Translations under genes and position numbers: made by a program
Part shown: piece by piece, positions 62,164 through 64,000 of the stretch
Layout of the letters: every line of letters starts with the position of its first letter
Numbering within the stretch: position 1 is the stretch's first letter
Assembly: GCF_008014775.2 (NCBI RefSeq)
Contig: NZ_CP144914.1
Span: 3,472,001 to 3,536,000 of the forward strand
Direction: 5' to 3'
Length of the DNA stretch: 64,000 nt
From: Alkalicoccus halolimnae
GTDB lineage: Bacteria > Bacillota > Bacilli > Bacillales > Salisediminibacteriaceae
The notes under the pieces: model-generated
The model's database searches: none
Told to the model about the DNA's origin: nothing
Seen by the model: the letters and a program-made list of their open reading frames with translations, nothing else

Positions 62164-62400
62164 AAGGCTGCCTTGAAAAAAAAGTATTGAAGCGATGAAC
62201 GTGCGCTTTCGTTCCCATGGGGACGCTTTCCGGGCGGGCCGGGCTCAGCTAATCCCTTCCTCCCTGCGGTCGTGCGGGATGGATCTTCGTCTCGTCCTTA
62301 TTCGCCCAGGAGTCGCCCCATGTCCTCTACAGCTTACGTTAAAAAAGACAGAGCATGATCTTCCTCTAATAAGGAAGGCCATTCTGAACATCCTTCTTTC
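62164..62400 (+). repeat. Mosaic intergenic repeat, copy 15 (type I, full core)
   Basis: AAGGCTGCCTTGAAAAAAAA, AGCGATGAACGTGCGCTTTC, CATGGGGACGCTTTCCGGGC, CTCAGCTAATCCC, GGATCTTCGTCTCGTCC and GGAGTCGCCCCATGTCC give the complete core; the tail has CTTACGTTAAAAAAGACAG and CTCTAATAAGGAAGG. Left arm and right arm of the core pair as an imperfect palindrome beginning CATGGGG on both sides. Confidence 0.85.
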
Positions 62401-62569
62401 CGCCTGCCGCGGAGAAAGCATGCGGATTTCCTGACGTCCGGGAGGGTCTTCCCGCTTTCTTTCCGCAGGCGTCTTGAAATATCGCCTTCGCACTGGTTTC
62501 TCCCTTTGTACCTTCTTGATTCAATCAGCGGGCTTACTGTGTCGGGAAAATAAATCGAAGCGGAAACAG
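62401..62569 (+). repeat. Repeat modules B and C
   Basis: Module B (62401-62471) is bounded by CGCCTGCCGCGGAGAAAG and CTTTCTTTCCGCAGGCG, which form imperfect inverted ends. Module C (62507-62569) reads TGTACCTTCTTGATTCAATC, AGCGGGCTTACTGTG and CGAAGCGGAAACA, matching the minus strand at 38.9 kb. Beyond it, 62570-62840 contains no recognisable gene. Confidence 0.55.
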
Positions 62570-62844
62570 GTGGACGCCTGTAGAAGAAGGAAAGTGGCAG
62601 CTTTAAAAACCTCTGCTGCAATAAGTACAGCCTAAGCGTGTTGATTAAGTAGAGGGTGAAGTATATTTATTCTTTTATTCTTATCTTTTCCTGCGGTCAC
62701 CGGCGGAAGCTTACCGCGGGCTTGTTTGCAGCTATTTCAACACTTCTGTCAGAGTATCTTCCGGAAGCCAACGTTTATTTCGGATATCCTCAATAAACCA
62801 GTATTTTATACCTCCTTCAGAGAAACTTTTTAAAACAGGTTTCG

Positions 62845-62873
62845 TTGTACAAAAATCGGTGAATATATTATAC
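62845..62873 (+). promoter_or_regulatory. Promoter of the SDR gene
   Basis: TTGTAC (62845-62850) and TTATAC (62868-62873) are 17 bp apart, with TATACA one base further as an alternative -10. The gene starts about 35 bp downstream. Confidence 0.55.
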
Positions 62874-62906
62874 AAAGGTTAAACAAATAGAAAAGAGGGA
62901 TTTTTT

Positions 62907-63659
62907 ATGGAGAATTTTGAAGGAAAAGTGGTTGTCGTTAACGGAGGTACATCAGGAATTGGTGCCGAAACGGTGAAACAGTTTGCGGCAAGAGGCGCAC
63001 GTGTACATTTTACGGGAAGGAGAGAGGAGAAAGGCAGAGAAGTTGAGAAAGAAGCAGACGGGTATGCTCACTTCCACCAGGTCGACAATACAGATCCGGA
63101 TCAAATCAGCAGTTTTTTCGAAAAGCTGCTCAAGGAGGAATCGCAAATTGACGTGCTGTTTAACAATTCCGGCGTTCTCTCCATTGGCAGCGGTCCGCTC
63201 GCGCGGGTGAAAGAGGAGGATTGGCATACACTGATTGCGACGAACCAGACGTCTGTTTTTCTTTACATGAAGCATACGCTTCAGGCTATGCAGAAACAGA
63301 AGTCCGGAGCTATTATAAATAATGCCGCCATCCTCGGAAACGATAAAGTTAATCCAATGCTTCCGGCTTACAGCGGTACGAAAGCAGCAATCGTAGCGAT
63401 GACAAAAAGTACGGCGCTCCGCTTTGCCAGGCAGGGAATACGCGTGAACTGCATTTCCCCGGGCCCGACGAAAACGGCGCTTTCCATCAAGGCTTACGGG
63501 AGCGAAGAAGCCTTGGAAAAGTCGTCTAAAGAATCTCCCCGCGGCTATTATGCGCATCCGGAAGAAATCGCTAATACCGTGCGCTTTCTTGCTTCGGACG
63601 CCGCGTCCTATATTATCGGCACCGAACTTGTCGTTGACGGCGGATATTCATTGAAATAG
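62907..63659 (+). CDS. Short-chain dehydrogenase/reductase
   Basis: A 250-residue classical SDR. VVVNGGTSGIGAETVKQFAA carries the cofactor motif, with GRREEK after the second strand, suggesting NADP(H). The usual NNAG is NNSG here (LFNNSGVLSIG). The catalytic YSGTKAAIVAMTKSTALRF (YxxxK) and VNCISPGPTKTAL are present, and VRFLASDAASYIIGTELVVD closes the fold. AGAGGG precedes the ATG. It is a single gene; substrate unknown. Confidence 0.9.
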   Translation: MENFEGKVVVVNGGTSGIGAETVKQFAARGARVHFTGRREEKGREVEKEADGYAHFHQVDNTDPDQISSFFEKLLKEESQIDVLFNNSGVLSIGSGPLARVKEEDWHTLIATNQTSVFLYMKHTLQAMQKQKSGAIINNAAILGNDKVNPMLPAYSGTKAAIVAMTKSTALRFARQGIRVNCISPGPTKTALSIKAYGSEEALEKSSKESPRGYYAHPEEIANTVRFLASDAASYIIGTELVVDGGYSLK

Positions 63660-63682
63660 CCGCTGTGCAAAAGGAACTACTC

Positions 63683-64000
63683 TTACACTTTCCTGATGGA
63701 GTAGCTTATATTCATTCCCAGTCCGGTTTCGTCAGGTTCGTCTTCCGGGAGAACGGTTTTTCGCTGCAGATCCGGATGCGTGGCGGCAACAGCAAGCCCC
63801 ATAGCGTCGATGATGTCATCTTTTGCTGCTTCTTTGCGAAGCCACCGTCCAGCAGCCGCTTCATATTGTTTTTCAGCATCCGGGAAATAAGCTTTTAAGA
63901 CGTCCAGTCTTTCCCCCATCCCTGCTGCTTTCTTTTTGCTGTGCTTCATCGTTTTTCCCGAAAGACCGTAAAATACAAGCTCCGGATGTGCTTCGCGGAT
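63683..64000 (-). CDS. DUF429 family protein, C-terminal part (5' end beyond the window)
   Basis: The frame stays open to the window edge, giving the last 105 residues of a larger protein. IREAHPELVFYGLSGK, GMGERLDVLKAYFPDAE and AAKDDIIDAMGLAVAATHP match the C-terminal half of DUF429 proteins, which are predicted RNase H-fold nucleases. An internal ATG at 63949 could be mistaken for the start, but the homology continues upstream of it. The missing N-terminal part should carry the first acidic residues of the fold. Confidence 0.75.
   Translation of the reverse strand: MREAHPELVFYGLSGKTMKHSKKKAAGMGERLDVLKAYFPDAEKQYEAAAGRWLRKEAAKDDIIDAMGLAVAATHPDLQRKTVLPEDEPDETGLGMNISYSIRKV

Overview
The window comes from the chromosome of a low-to-moderate GC, Gram-positive endospore-former of the family Bacillaceae, most likely a halo-alkaliphile. 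Three things suggest this. The left third keeps the order of a well-known Bacillus subtilis block (ywhD, ywhB, ywgA, ywfO, lipL/ywfL, pta, hemQ/ywfI, ywdK, ywdI), with ung and ywbD homologues further right. Strong AGGAGG-type ribosome sites and GTG/TTG starts are frequent. The secreted enzymes are very acidic and resemble those of alkaliphilic bacilli (a double-headed amylopullulanase and a GH10 xylanase). I found no rRNA, tRNA, transposase, phage gene or CRISPR array.

Layout. 1-5.2 kb: ywhD, 4-OT tautomerase, ywgA-ywfO and lipL. 5.2-10.5 kb: a glyoxylate-shunt block (malate synthase G, a small Cys-rich protein, isocitrate lyase) set between lipL and pta and bracketed by oppositely oriented repeats. 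10.7-17.8 kb: pta, a FadR-type-controlled dienoyl-CoA reductase/enoyl-CoA hydratase operon, hemQ, ywdK, a GNAT, ywdI and ytxH. 18-26 kb: a DUF421 protein, an unusual dehydrogenase-oligoendopeptidase fusion, an orphan sensor kinase and two oxidoreductases. 26-35 kb: ung, a sucrose-6-phosphate hydrolase/fructokinase operon, an ATP-grasp/yojF/bshB2 (bacillithiol) operon and an LTA-synthase-like enzyme. 35.8-41.6 kb: AmpS aminopeptidase, a Na+/amino-acid symporter, a YjiH protein and an SDR. 41.8-47.6 kb: the giant amylopullulanase with a dense upstream operator region. 48-56 kb: coaA-ridA, a three-gene operon of circularly permuted ATP-grasp, alpha-E and transglutaminase proteins, then an M20 peptidase, a racemase and a DJ-1/PfpI protein. 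56-64 kb: glutaminyl-tRNA synthetase, a ywbD-type rRNA methyltransferase with a terminator-bearing leader, queF, xylanase, an SDR and the 3' end of a DUF429 gene.

The most striking unexplained structure is a mosaic family of intergenic repeats, about fifteen recognisable copies of roughly 60-300 bp. They share an imperfectly palindromic core (CATGGGGACGCTTTCCGG ... GGAGTCGCCCCATG). At least two different left ends and several exchangeable right-hand modules are joined to that core. Copies lie only between genes, in both orientations, and pairs of them bracket gene cassettes. A second, unrelated signal is a 20-21 bp degenerate tandem repeat found at two distant loci (2.0 and 56.1 kb).

The metabolic content is coherent. 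Fatty acids (FadR-controlled operon) and acetate (pta) feed the glyoxylate shunt. Extracellular starch/pullulan and xylan hydrolysis supply sugars, sucrose phosphate is cleaved inside the cell, and peptides and amino acids are taken up and processed. Functional statements rest on family recognition by eye; no database search was run.
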